Of a DNA stretch of 64,000 nt, positions 17,118-25,137 are shown in pieces. The stretch comes from Aciduliprofundum sp. MAR08-339 (GTDB taxonomy: Archaea > Thermoplasmatota > Thermoplasmata > Thermoplasmatales > Aciduliprofundaceae): contig NC_019942.1 in assembly GCF_000327505.1 (NCBI RefSeq), positions 372,001 through 436,000 of the forward strand, written 5' to 3'. The position numbers and the translations under genes were made by a program. The first letter of the stretch is position 1. Each line of letters begins with the position of its first letter. The notes beneath the pieces were generated by a model. It ran no database searches. It saw only the letters and a program-made list of their open reading frames with translations, and was not told where the DNA came from.

Positions 17118-17944
17118 CTACCCACCAGTGATGGATAAAAGTGCTTCTTTCCTCTGCGCTCCTTCAGTTGGTCCCATTCATAGAGTATCCTCACCGCCTC
17201 ATTTGCCACCTTTGCCACAGGCTCTTGGGGTACAACTTCAAATTCATCGGTTATGCGATTTGCAAATACGATGGCAACGCTTCCTGCTCTAAGGCCATAT
17301 ATGTTTGCCACGGTGAATATGGCGGATGATTCCATCTCAAAGTTCAGAACATTTGCCCTGCGTAGATCATCAATTATGCTCCTTGAGAAAGATTGCTCAT
17401 ATCCATTAAATCCGGGCCTGCTCTGCCCGAGATAAAATGAATCGGTGCTCGCGGTTATTCCCACGTGGTACCTGAAACCAAGGCTCTCTGCCGCCTCTAT
17501 GAGAGCGAGGAGAACCTCGTAATCTGCACTGGCAGGATACTCCGTACGCACATATTCCTTACTTGTGCCCTCAAGACGTACAGCAGCGGAGGAGATTATT
17601 ATATCTCCAATACCTATGTGTGGTTGAATTGCCCCCGTGGAGCCAACTCGTATGAATGTATCCGCTCCTATTCTTGCAAGTTCTTCTAGGGCTATGATGG
17701 CTGAGGGGGAGCCTATTCCAGTAGAAGTTACCGATATCTCCACCCCCATATACCTTCCCGTGTGGGTTTTGAACTCCCTGTGGTATGCCACTTCCCTCCT
17801 CTCATCCCATAGGGAAGAGATTACATCCACGCGCTCTGGATCTCCCGGAAGAAGTACGTACCTTGCAACATCTCCGGGTCTGCATTGAATGTGGTACTGC
17901 ATACCCCTGCCATCCTGGGGATTGTTGGATGAGGAAAGACGCAT
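17114..17944 (-). CDS. Uridine phosphorylase-type nucleoside phosphorylase
   Basis: A 276-residue PNP/UDP family enzyme that splits a nucleoside with phosphate into base and ribose 1-phosphate. Motifs: LLPGDPERVDVI (phosphate loop), RVGSTGAIQPHIGIGD, and NFEMESSAIFTVA, whose Glu-Met-Glu binds ribose as in uridine phosphorylases. The frame runs on to 18262 but the extra part lies under the divergent osmC gene; ATG 17944 is at leaderless distance from a TATA-like sequence near 17971-17985, while ATG 17902 is another option. It is the first gene of a pair with the small membrane protein. Uridine is the likeliest substrate, other nucleosides cannot be excluded. Confidence 0.9.
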   Translation of the reverse strand: MRLSSSNNPQDGRGMQYHIQCRPGDVARYVLLPGDPERVDVISSLWDERREVAYHREFKTHTGRYMGVEISVTSTGIGSPSAIIALEELARIGADTFIRVGSTGAIQPHIGIGDIIISSAAVRLEGTSKEYVRTEYPASADYEVLLALIEAAESLGFRYHVGITASTDSFYLGQSRPGFNGYEQSFSRSIIDDLRRANVLNFEMESSAIFTVANIYGLRAGSVAIVFANRITDEFEVVPQEPVAKVANEAVRILYEWDQLKERRGKKHFYPSLVGR

Positions 17945-18017
17945 AGTAAACCATAAGTTCTGCCAATACAAATATTTTTCAACAAAATTTTTTAGCACGT
18001 GCAGCATACGGAATGCC

Positions 18018-18422
18018 ATGGCAAAGATAGTGATGAGACATGTTGAGGGAATGAGATTCGTGGGAGAGACAGATACACACAGCATAGTCCTGGAATCCGG
18101 ATATCTCGGTAAGCAGAAGGGCCCAGCACCCATGGAGGCATTTCTGATGAGCCTTGGAGGCTGCACGGGCATGGACGTTGTGGCGATTTTGAGAAAGATG
18201 AGAAACGAGCCAAGGAGATTTGAGATAGAGATTGAGAGTGAGAGGGCACAGGAGCACCCCAAGGTTTACACGAAGGTGCACATAAAGTACATATTCTGGG
18301 GCGTGGAGTACGAGAAGGCTAAGAAGGCTGTGGAGTTATCTCAAAACCGCTACTGCCCCGTGAGCGCGATGCTGAAAAGAAGCGGTTGTGAGGTTACCTA
18401 CGAAATAATCCTGAAGGATTGA
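18018..18422 (+). CDS. OsmC/Ohr family peroxide-reducing protein
   Basis: A 134-residue OsmC-type thiol peroxidase. The two redox cysteines are in SLGGCTGMDVV (about residue 53) and RYCPVSAML (about residue 112), the usual spacing for OsmC/Ohr dimers that reduce organic peroxides. The N-terminus is taken at ATG 18018 (MAKIVMRHVEG); the frame is open further upstream but that would overlap the divergent phosphorylase start. A TATA-like AAATTTTTTA at about 17985-17994 supports a leaderless start. No cognate regulator is adjacent. Confidence 0.92.
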   Translation: MAKIVMRHVEGMRFVGETDTHSIVLESGYLGKQKGPAPMEAFLMSLGGCTGMDVVAILRKMRNEPRRFEIEIESERAQEHPKVYTKVHIKYIFWGVEYEKAKKAVELSQNRYCPVSAMLKRSGCEVTYEIILKD

Positions 18423-18562
18423 TTCATAAAAACCAGCAGAGCACGGGCCAAGGCCACTTTGGTAAATCCACCACTACAGAGGAATGCCCTGCCGAGGAGT
18501 GGCACCATATACCCATCCCTCCCATCTTCCTGAATTTCAATGTACGTAGCCTTGGCTATCAT
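18398..18562 (-). CDS. Possible small protein (54 aa)
   Basis: An open frame of 54 residues beginning MIAKATYIEIQEDG and rich in small and hydrophobic residues. A TATA-like sequence (CTTTTTAATG on the minus strand, about 18586-18595) lies at leaderless distance from its ATG. Its end overlaps the osmC 3' end by 25 bp. I recognise no family. The promoter-like spacing is the only positive support, so this is tentative. Confidence 0.25.
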   Translation of the reverse strand: MIAKATYIEIQEDGRDGYMVPLLGRAFLCSGGFTKVALARALLVFMNQSFRIIS

Positions 18563-18639
18563 ACTTCATTCTAATCCACATACATTAAAAAGAATCGCAC
18601 ATAAAAATCCATTTAGATTTTAATTTTTGAAAATGATAC

Positions 18640-18712
18640 CCCTCAGCCCGCCCGTCTTTCATCATCCTCAGCTAAGGCTGAACTCATCATCGGGGCATGG
18701 GGGATATGCATC
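18640..18712. other. GC-rich structured intergenic patch
   Basis: In an AT-rich gap, bases 18640-18712 are GC-rich and contain a small hairpin (TCAGC-taag-GCTGA at 18668-18681), a direct echo TCATCATC at 18658-18665 and near 18684-18690, and a C-run/G-run pair at the edges. It may be a small RNA, a terminator of the osmC side, or the palindromic end of a lost IS200/IS605-type element. No transposase frame is present. Confidence 0.25.
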
Positions 18713-18777
18713 TCAGGATTTATTTAATTTGCCCCCGGTGTGAAATTTTTTATACTTCCCAAGCGATATCATTGTGG

Positions 18778-19122
18778 ATGGAGCAGGATATCAAATTGTC
18801 AAGAGAGCTGAAAAAGGGCGTTATTGAACTTGCGATTCTGGGCATTTTGTCCAAGGGCAAGAAATACGGGTGGCAGATAATAAGGGAAATGGACCATCTT
18901 TCCAATGGTTTTTTAAAGGTTAAGGAGGGAACGCTATACCCGGCACTTCACCGAATGGAAACAAGGGGGCTTATTGAGAGTGAGTGGATAATTGAGAAAA
19001 ATGCTCCCCGTAAATACTACAAACTCACCGATGATGGTCTCAAGGCTTTTGAGGAGGGAAAAATCCTTTGGAAAAAGCTTGAAAACTGTATGTCCCGCAT
19101 AATGGGTGAGGGTGATGAATAA
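18778..19122 (+). CDS. PadR family winged-helix regulator
   Basis: A 114-residue PadR-type repressor. The N-terminal domain has ELKKGVIELAILGIL, KYGWQIIREM and the wing LKVKEGTLYPALHRME-GLIESEW, all hallmarks of the family; the C-terminus ends in a short dimerisation helix (FEEGKILWKKLENCM). The frame is open from 18697, but ATG 18778 (MEQDIKLSREL) sits at leaderless distance from TTTTTATACT (about 18747-18756). The next gene encodes a HAAS-domain membrane protein and overlaps it, the typical PadR-HAAS pair. A target might be the palindromic promoter at 20900-20922. Confidence 0.93.
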   Translation: MEQDIKLSRELKKGVIELAILGILSKGKKYGWQIIREMDHLSNGFLKVKEGTLYPALHRMETRGLIESEWIIEKNAPRKYYKLTDDGLKAFEEGKILWKKLENCMSRIMGEGDE

Positions 19123-19633
19123 AGAAGAGTATCTAAAAAGTGTTAGAAGAGCACTCTGGAAAATAAACAAAAAGAAGAGAGAGGAAATATTGTTGGAGCT
19201 TAGGGGTGAGATTGAAGACAGGCTGGAAAACGGGGAAAAAATTGAATATATATTGAGAGATATGCCCGATCCCAAGAAATTGGGAAGGGAGTACCTGAAC
19301 ATATACGGGGCCTCAATAACATTGAAGATGACACTCGTGCTGATCTCCGCCATCATTTCAGTATTCACATTATCAGTAATACCCCTCACCCAAATTCTAT
19401 TCTACGAAGCCCCGGGAATCCTCATGATTCTCGCTCTCCTCCTATTTTACATTTCTCAAAATTTCGGATGGAGAACAGGGTTGATTGCAGGAATGGTTGC
19501 GGCTATATTGAGATTCACACTTATTTATATTACATCCCTGCAGGTCGCACTTCAGAGTGGTACTCTGCTATCCGAGGGGGTGAATTCCCTAATACTCCTT
19601 ATAATTCCCCTGCTTGTAAAAAGGAAAAAATAA
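19115..19633 (+). CDS. HAAS/DUF1700-type membrane protein
   Basis: A 172-residue protein with an N-terminal cytosolic helical domain (about residues 1-65: KEEYLKSVRRALWKI, REEILLELRGEIEDRL, PKKLGREYLNIYG), which is the HAAS-like fold found next to PadR regulators, then three or four membrane segments and a basic tail KRKK. In known pairs the membrane protein relays an envelope signal to PadR; that role here is inferred from context. ATG 19115 is preferred over GTG 19106 because GGTGAG lies just upstream. It overlaps the padR end by 8 bp. Confidence 0.8.
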   Translation: MNKEEYLKSVRRALWKINKKKREEILLELRGEIEDRLENGEKIEYILRDMPDPKKLGREYLNIYGASITLKMTLVLISAIISVFTLSVIPLTQILFYEAPGILMILALLLFYISQNFGWRTGLIAGMVAAILRFTLIYITSLQVALQSGTLLSEGVNSLILLIIPLLVKRKK

Positions 19634-19636
19634 AAT

Positions 19637-20875
19637 TTATTTTTTGATACGATAAATTACCAGTGCCAGAACAAACACTCCAAGAACCATGACGCTTATG
19701 AATGATATCGCTGCAGTGGGCAATGTCAATGGACCAAAATTCAGGTAGTACTGGCTCAGCTCAATGGATGGATCTTGAAATATTCTCTCTCCTGCGGGGT
19801 ATATCAACGCCCCGTTCAGCACGGTGAGTGCAAATGCTCTATGCTTGTACCAACGCACTATTCTCTCTCCACCCACTATCTGATAATAGGCCTGCCTAGT
19901 TTGGTTATCCACGGTGACATTGGATTCCCACCTAAAGCGCCCAATTCTGTCCCACTGACCCAGTTCTGTAAACTCTATAGCGCCTCTATGCTTGAATAAC
20001 AACCTGTGCCTTGGAAGTGTCTCATTTCCATAGGTGTGATTTCCAATCCTCGCTCTGCAACCACCGTATCTCTTCATAAGTAAGTGGAGTACCTTTTCGT
20101 TGCCTGATATTCCCCAGAATATGTTGTTTTGCACTATTATCTTTGAAGAGTCCACATAATCCCAGCCATCAATCTCCTTATCATACTTTATCTGAAAACG
20201 CACCACTTCCCCGGTGTAATTCCTTCTACCTATCAGATGTATGCCCTTTCCCGGCTGGTAGGCATACCATGGAAATCCATGCAAGGTTCTCTTCTCCAGA
20301 CTTGCAGTAATGTGAAAATGAAGGGCAATATAATTCACCACACCATCTCCCACCTCCGAATTATTAAACACTTCCGTGTAGGGAAGATTTTTAACATAAA
20401 TGGTGAAATCAACGCGAGTTTCATTTGCGGATAGGTTTGTAATCTTGAAACCAGACATCTTCCACTGGGTGCGAAGGGCCACATACTTAACCATTTGCCT
20501 AGAATCGTTTAAATTCCTGACCTCCCCAATGTAGTTGAAACTCTGTCCCAGGAAAAACCTGTATCTCAGAATCTTCTGGGTCACAAGAGTACCGTTCCTG
20601 CTGTAAATTTTCACACCCCCCGCATACCTTTGCATCTCAGAAACTATCTTTACGGTGTTGTTTTTGCCATCTCCTCCATAAATTATGGATATAGAGGAGT
20701 TGTTGGTCTTTATGGCTATGTAATTTCCACCACCAAGCGCATTCGTGGTACCACGCTCAATTGAGATTCTATCCCAGATATTTCCCGTTCCCTCATTGGC
20801 AGCAGACATGGGCAGCAAGGTCGCGGAGAACATTACTGCAACGATCAAAACCATACTTACTCTTCCGAATTTCAC
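19637..20875 (-). CDS. Surface-anchored protein of unknown function
   Basis: A 412-residue extracytoplasmic protein: signal peptide (about residues 1-27, ending MSAA), a large beta-rich, N-glycosylation-sequon-rich domain, and one C-terminal membrane helix followed by RIKK. GTG 20875 is the likely start, since GAGGTGAT lies 5 bases upstream, rather than GTG 20884. I recognise no domain. The C-terminal region carries FQDPSIEL before the anchor, and a similar VQDPYITL occurs at the same place in the 29465-30406 protein, so the two may be distant relatives. The promoter has a perfect palindrome between TATA and start, implying tight control. Confidence 0.75.
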   Translation of the reverse strand: MKFGRVSMVLIVAVMFSATLLPMSAANEGTGNIWDRISIERGTTNALGGGNYIAIKTNNSSISIIYGGDGKNNTVKIVSEMQRYAGGVKIYSRNGTLVTQKILRYRFFLGQSFNYIGEVRNLNDSRQMVKYVALRTQWKMSGFKITNLSANETRVDFTIYVKNLPYTEVFNNSEVGDGVVNYIALHFHITASLEKRTLHGFPWYAYQPGKGIHLIGRRNYTGEVVRFQIKYDKEIDGWDYVDSSKIIVQNNIFWGISGNEKVLHLLMKRYGGCRARIGNHTYGNETLPRHRLLFKHRGAIEFTELGQWDRIGRFRWESNVTVDNQTRQAYYQIVGGERIVRWYKHRAFALTVLNGALIYPAGERIFQDPSIELSQYYLNFGPLTLPTAAISFISVMVLGVFVLALVIYRIKK

Positions 20876-20899
20876 ATATATCACCTCTTAGTTGTGCAC

Positions 20900-20922
20900 A
20901 ATACATAGTAATACTATGTATT
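20900..20922. promoter_or_regulatory. Perfect 11-bp inverted repeat in surface-protein promoter
   Basis: Arms AATACATAGTA and TACTATGTATT are exact inverted copies around a single A. On the minus strand the TATA-like TTTTAAATAA lies directly upstream (about 20921-20930), so the palindrome fills the space from TATA to the expected transcription start. This is a classic repressor position; the PadR protein encoded 1.8 kb away is a candidate. Confidence 0.65.
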
Positions 20923-21036
20923 ATTTAAAACTTCCGCTTGAGGATTTTCAAGGTGCAAAAGAGGATGAGACGTTAAAACAACCATGCGGTATGAAAAGAA
21001 CGAACATTTTAAATATGAAGGGAGAATTTTATTAGT

Positions 21037-21321
21037 ATGAAGGGTGGGGAATTGAAGGATCGCGTGGAGTATTTAACATCCCTCAGAATTCTCACAAGCG
21101 ATAAATACGGGATATGGGGCTTGGACCCTCTTCTATTTATCCCGGGGCTCTTCCTTATGGCATTGGGCATTGGCAACCCCTATTTCCCGACACCCTGGCG
21201 CCTCGGAATTATAATCCTTGGTGCCGTTATGCTCATCGCATCTTCCATAAGGATTGAGAAAAGGTTCTCCCCATTCAAAAGGAAAATCCTTGAAGAAATA
21301 GAAAAATGTGAGAATATTTAA
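21037..21321 (+). CDS. Small two-helix membrane protein
   Basis: A 94-residue protein with a charged N-terminus (about 25 residues), two hydrophobic helices (about residues 30-47 and 55-73) and a charged C-terminal helix RIEKRFSPFKRKILEEIEK. I recognise no family. The start is well supported by a TATA-like ATTTTAAATAT about 27 bases upstream. Its last bases contain the TATA box of dphB, so the two genes have separate promoters despite their closeness. Confidence 0.65.
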   Translation: MKGGELKDRVEYLTSLRILTSDKYGIWGLDPLLFIPGLFLMALGIGNPYFPTPWRLGIIILGAVMLIASSIRIEKRFSPFKRKILEEIEKCENI

Positions 21322-21343
21322 AATATGGATGCCATATGCTCCC

Positions 21344-22117
21344 ATGCTCACTTTCGTAGGTCTCGGACTCGGCGGTTTGGAGGACATAACACTTCGGGGA
21401 AAGGGGGCAATTGAAAATGCCGATGTGGTATTTGCAGAGTTCTACACTTCAAAACTCATAAATGCAGATATTGAGGACCTTGAAAGGTTCTATGGAAAGA
21501 GAATAATTCTCCTGGGCAGGGATGATGTTGAGGATGGAAAAATAATTATGAATGAGGCCCAAAACAAGAACGTGGTTCTTCTCGTTGCAGGAGATCCCAT
21601 GATTGCCACCACCCACGTTGCTCTGCGAATAATGGCCCAAGAATTTGGCATAGAGACGAGAGTGATACACAACGCATCCATAATATCTGTCGCTCCCGGG
21701 CTTTTAGGATTGCAGAATTACAAGTTCGGGCGCACGGTATCCATTCCATTTCCCCAAGAAAATTTCTTTCCAACGAGTGCGTATGATCACATAATGGAAA
21801 ACCTCAGAATGGGGCTCCATACCCTGATCCTTCTTGACATAAATCCGAGGCCAATGAGCGCAAATGAGGCAATGCAAATCCTCCTTGAAATGGAAAAAGT
21901 GAGGGGAAAGGGAATAATCTCAGAGGACACCATTATTGCGGTTGTGGCCCGTGCAGGTTCAGAGGATGCATTGGTTAGAGCGGGGAAAATCAAGCATCTC
22001 ATTAAGGAGGATTTTGGCCCTCCACTGCACACCCTTGTACTCCCGGGAAAACTTCACTTTGCAGAGGCAGAGGCTTTAGTAAAACTGGCTGGAGCGCCGG
22101 AGGAAATACTCGATTAG
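21344..22117 (+). CDS. dphB: Diphthine synthase
   Basis: SAM-dependent methyltransferase of 257 residues that trimethylates the modified histidine of elongation factor 2 in diphthamide synthesis. It starts MLTFVGLGLGG, shows VVFAEFYTSK, VAGDPMIATTH (the tetrapyrrole-methylase-type SAM loop), and PPHTLVLPGKLH-like PPLHTLVLPGKLHFAEAEAL at the end, all typical. The frame opens at 21308, but ATG 21344 has a TATA box (TATTTAAAATA, 21314-21324) at leaderless distance. Other diphthamide genes are not nearby. Confidence 0.95.
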   Translation: MLTFVGLGLGGLEDITLRGKGAIENADVVFAEFYTSKLINADIEDLERFYGKRIILLGRDDVEDGKIIMNEAQNKNVVLLVAGDPMIATTHVALRIMAQEFGIETRVIHNASIISVAPGLLGLQNYKFGRTVSIPFPQENFFPTSAYDHIMENLRMGLHTLILLDINPRPMSANEAMQILLEMEKVRGKGIISEDTIIAVVARAGSEDALVRAGKIKHLIKEDFGPPLHTLVLPGKLHFAEAEALVKLAGAPEEILD

Positions 22118-22154
22118 GGGCAAATTTATATCCTTTCTCCACATTCGTATTTCC

Positions 22155-22703
22155 ATGCTTAAGAACAGAATTGACTTTGACCTTGCAAAACTGGAGAGGT
22201 ATGAGAACATTGTGGTTCGCAGGGCCAGCAATATGCGGGGATTCTATCAGGATTCAGAGGCCCTTGAGGACATAATAAAGAGGGAAAACCCGGTGATTTA
22301 CGAAGTATACGCCGTTCCCAAAGAGAAGGAGGGAGAGTTGAGTTACGCCATAACAGTGCTTCATCCTGGAAGGGTTGGAAGAGAGTACTTTATGACCAAG
22401 GGCCATTATCACAGCAAGCGAGACAGGGCAGAACTTTACATTTCCCTGAAGGGCAGGGGCTTGCTTCTCATGCAGAAAGATGGAGAGGTGCAGTGGTTTG
22501 AAATGGAGAAGGGTGATGTCGTATACGTGCCCCCTTTCTACGCCCACAGAAGCATAAATACAGGCAAAGAAGATTTTGTTTTCTTGGCCATATATCCAAG
22601 TGATGCGGGGCACGATTACGGAAGCATTGCCGAAAGGGGATTTGCCAAGATGGTGGTGGAGGGTAAAAACGGCTACGAGGTATTGGATAATCCACGCTGG
22701 TAA
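22155..22703 (+). CDS. pgiA: Cupin-type glucose-6-phosphate isomerase
   Basis: Archaeal metal-dependent phosphoglucose isomerase (cPGI), 182 residues, unrelated in fold to the bacterial enzyme. The metal site is evident from MTKGHYHSKRDRAELY (two His and one Glu) and the second histidine strand VPPFYAHRSINTG; the substrate-contact region LKGRGLLLMQ lies between. It converts fructose 6-phosphate and glucose 6-phosphate. A strong TATA box (AAATTTATATCC, 22122-22133) gives a leaderless start. Together with pgk, rpiA and glycerate kinase it marks central sugar metabolism in the window. Confidence 0.95.
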   Translation: MLKNRIDFDLAKLERYENIVVRRASNMRGFYQDSEALEDIIKRENPVIYEVYAVPKEKEGELSYAITVLHPGRVGREYFMTKGHYHSKRDRAELYISLKGRGLLLMQKDGEVQWFEMEKGDVVYVPPFYAHRSINTGKEDFVFLAIYPSDAGHDYGSIAERGFAKMVVEGKNGYEVLDNPRW

Positions 22704-22763
22704 CCGGAAATTCTTTTATATTATGTAGACTTTACTTTATAAAAGGACCGGGATGGGATAAGC

Positions 22764-23879
22764 ATGAAATTATTGAAGGAGTTTAATACAAATCCCCAGA
22801 GTGGTATGGGCACAGTGGATTACACGGCGCCGGAGGATGAGTACCTGAGGCAACTTGTGGAGAAACTGAGGGTAAACATAAAGATCATTGGCTGTGGAGG
22901 TGGAGGAAGCAACACGATCAATAGGATGATGGAAGAGGGCATCTATGGAGCAGAGCTCATAGCGGCAAACACGGATGCCCAGCACCTTCTGCACATTCGC
23001 GCCAACAGAAAGATCCTCCTTGGAAGGAGAAGAACCCGTGGCCTGGGGGCAGGATCAAATCCTCTTGTTGGAGAGGATGCTGCCAGAGAGGCAAATGAAG
23101 AACTTGAAAAAATACTTCAGGGTGCGGACATGGTTTTTGTAACCGCAGGCCTCGGCGGGGGGACCGGTACGGGAAGTGCCCCATACGTGGCAAAACTGGC
23201 CAAGGAGTCAGGAGCACTTGTGCTTTCTGTGGTTACCCTTCCATTCAAGGCCGAGGGAAAACTGAGAATGGAGAATGCGATGTGGGGTCTTGAGAGGCTC
23301 CGCAGGTACTCGGATACCACCATAGTGATACCAAACGATAAACTTCTGGAACTTGTGCCAAGATTGCCGCTCAACGAGGCCTTCAAGGTTGCAGACACCG
23401 TGCTTATGATCACCATAAAGGGGATAACTGAAATTCTCACAAAGCCCGGGCTGGTGAACGTGGATTACGCCGATCTCAGAACAGTCCTTGGATCTGGAGG
23501 CGTGGCCATGGTTGGCATAGGCGAGAGTGATAGCACCCAGGATCGTGTGAAGGAGGCTGTGGAAGAGGCCATAAACTCTCCACTCATTGATGCAGACATA
23601 AGCAATGCCACGGGTGCGCTTGTGCGCATAGTCGGAGACGAGCATATGAGCGTAAGCGAGGCACAGATGGCAGTGGATCTTGTGCAGAAGAAGATAAATC
23701 CGATGGCCAAGATCATATGGGGCGCCAGCGTGGATCCAGAGATGGACAACATGGTACAGGTTTTAGTTGTGCTATCTGGCGTGAAATCCCCATACTTCAT
23801 TGAAAAGGGAGGCTCTCTAAAGGCGGCAAAAAGCCTTGCTGGAGAGACCTTGGATGCAGATATTGATGTGATCGATTAG
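22764..23879 (+). CDS. ftsZ: Cell division GTPase FtsZ
   Basis: A 371-residue FtsZ, the tubulin-like GTPase that forms the division ring. After an N-terminal extension of about 35 residues come KIIGCGGGGSNTINRM, the tubulin signature GGGTGTGSAPYVA, the T5/T7 regions (NDKLLELVPRLPLNEAF, NVDYADLRTVL) and the C-terminal domain ending MDNMVQVLVVLSGV. The tail after residue 345 is short and acidic and lacks a bacterial-type FtsA/ZipA-binding peptide. A TATA-like TTCTTTTATATTATG is at 22711-22725. The stop TAG is followed within 9 bases by a coiled-coil gene, very probably its partner. Confidence 0.97.
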   Translation: MKLLKEFNTNPQSGMGTVDYTAPEDEYLRQLVEKLRVNIKIIGCGGGGSNTINRMMEEGIYGAELIAANTDAQHLLHIRANRKILLGRRRTRGLGAGSNPLVGEDAAREANEELEKILQGADMVFVTAGLGGGTGTGSAPYVAKLAKESGALVLSVVTLPFKAEGKLRMENAMWGLERLRRYSDTTIVIPNDKLLELVPRLPLNEAFKVADTVLMITIKGITEILTKPGLVNVDYADLRTVLGSGGVAMVGIGESDSTQDRVKEAVEEAINSPLIDADISNATGALVRIVGDEHMSVSEAQMAVDLVQKKINPMAKIIWGASVDPEMDNMVQVLVVLSGVKSPYFIEKGGSLKAAKSLAGETLDADIDVID

Positions 23880-23887
23880 TGAGAGCG

Positions 23888-24736
23888 ATGAAGAAAACAG
23901 ACCTGCAAAACGCTGAGGAAAAGTTCCAGCTCTACAAGACCAGAAGGGATGAGTTCAACATACTTGCACGTGAGGTCAGGGAGGAACGGGACCTCATAAA
24001 CGAGGAGAGAAAGAAAATCAAAGAAGAGCTCCAGAAGGAGAGGGATGCGAGAGACTCCATAGTGGCACTTATGAAGGAGCACAAAGCAAAGAAGAACGAG
24101 TACAGGGAGAAGATTTTAGCACTCAAAAAATACATGCGTGAACTTCGCAGAAGTTCCGGGGATACCGTTGAGGCAGAGTACGTACGCATTGAGGAGGAGA
24201 TTGCAAGGATTGAGAAAAATCTTCAAATCAAACCCCACACAGTTCAGGAGGAGAACAAATTAATTGAAAAACTAAGAGAACTCACCAAGAGAAGGGAAGA
24301 ACTGAGAAGGGAAATTGAGGAAAAGAACAGGGTTCTGGGCGAGGTAAAGGACCTTGAAGGGGAACTTGCCAATCTGCAGATTCTGGAAGATGAAGAGAGA
24401 AACACACTCTCAAAATTGTATGAGGAGCAGCAAGAGCACCACCGTAGGGTAATCGAATTGAAGGAGAAGTTGAAATACCTCACCGAGAAAATGAACAAAA
24501 AGCACGAGGAGTATCTGAAATACAGGGAAAAGGCAGATACATACCATAAGAAGGCCCAGGAGATGCTTCAAAAAATCATTGAGATAAAGGGAGAGTACAG
24601 AAAAAAGAGGGGTGAGGAGAAGGCAATTTTAAACCAGCTGAGTGAGGAGGCAAAGAGCAAGACTGAGATGAAGGATGAGGATGTTGACAAGTTCATCGAA
24701 GCATTGAAGAAAAAGAAGAGAATATCCTATCCTTAG
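23888..24736 (+). CDS. Archaeal coiled-coil protein, downstream of ftsZ
   Basis: A 282-residue protein that is almost wholly charged, heptad-patterned helix (residues about 5-255), without cysteines, signal peptide or membrane segment; it ends KKKKRISYP. This matches the archaeal coiled-coil family often grouped under COG1340, of unknown function. GTG 23879 overlaps the ftsZ stop, but ATG 23888 has GTGAG upstream. Tight linkage to ftsZ suggests co-transcription and possibly a structural role in division or chromosome partition; this is inference. It converges with the next gene, overlapping by 4 bp. Confidence 0.82.
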   Translation: MKKTDLQNAEEKFQLYKTRRDEFNILAREVREERDLINEERKKIKEELQKERDARDSIVALMKEHKAKKNEYREKILALKKYMRELRRSSGDTVEAEYVRIEEEIARIEKNLQIKPHTVQEENKLIEKLRELTKRREELRREIEEKNRVLGEVKDLEGELANLQILEDEERNTLSKLYEEQQEHHRRVIELKEKLKYLTEKMNKKHEEYLKYREKADTYHKKAQEMLQKIIEIKGEYRKKRGEEKAILNQLSEEAKSKTEMKDEDVDKFIEALKKKKRISYP

Positions 24737-25131
24737 AGGAAGAGAACATAAAAAATCACAAGAAGAGAAAGAATGAGGAGTCCGATGAAGATGGAGAGCC
24801 TGAGCATGTTCCTGTCAGATCCAAACACTATGGGTATTGGCCCTATGAGAATAACCCCTCCAAACTTTGTTTTTTCTTTATTTTCCACATACTCATTTTC
24901 TGATTCTTCGGGATAGACCATAGCCTCTCTCTCCAAGGATTCAAGGGGTGATAGAAACAGGAGAAAGATCCCGAGCATTATGAGGAGAATCCCCACAAGT
25001 GAGTAAAATCCAGAACCATAGACAACGGGAAAAATCAATAGCAGGGCGACATGGGCCTCTCCTGAAAAGATTGCATATAGGAGAATCCCCGCCCCCATAA
25101 GAATTGAAAGCAGTGCAGCCCTCCGAAGCAT
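24733..25131 (-). CDS. DUF131 family membrane protein
   Basis: A 132-residue protein with about four membrane segments: two in the first 60 residues, a cytosolic acidic loop (YPEESENEYVENKE), the family signature FGGVILIGPIPIVFGSD, and a last hydrophobic hairpin. This architecture is the archaeal DUF131 family, function unknown. GGTGAG precedes the ATG, and the gene begins 6 bases after the end of the zinc-ribbon gene, so the two form an operon. Confidence 0.85.
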   Translation of the reverse strand: MLRRAALLSILMGAGILLYAIFSGEAHVALLLIFPVVYGSGFYSLVGILLIMLGIFLLFLSPLESLEREAMVYPEESENEYVENKEKTKFGGVILIGPIPIVFGSDRNMLRLSIFIGLLILSLLVIFYVLFL

Positions 25132-25137
25132 CGTTAC

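Noticed and set aside
17945-18262. N-terminal extension of the uridine phosphorylase frame
   Set aside because: It would run through the promoter and the divergent osmC gene; family length and TATA spacing support the start at 17944.
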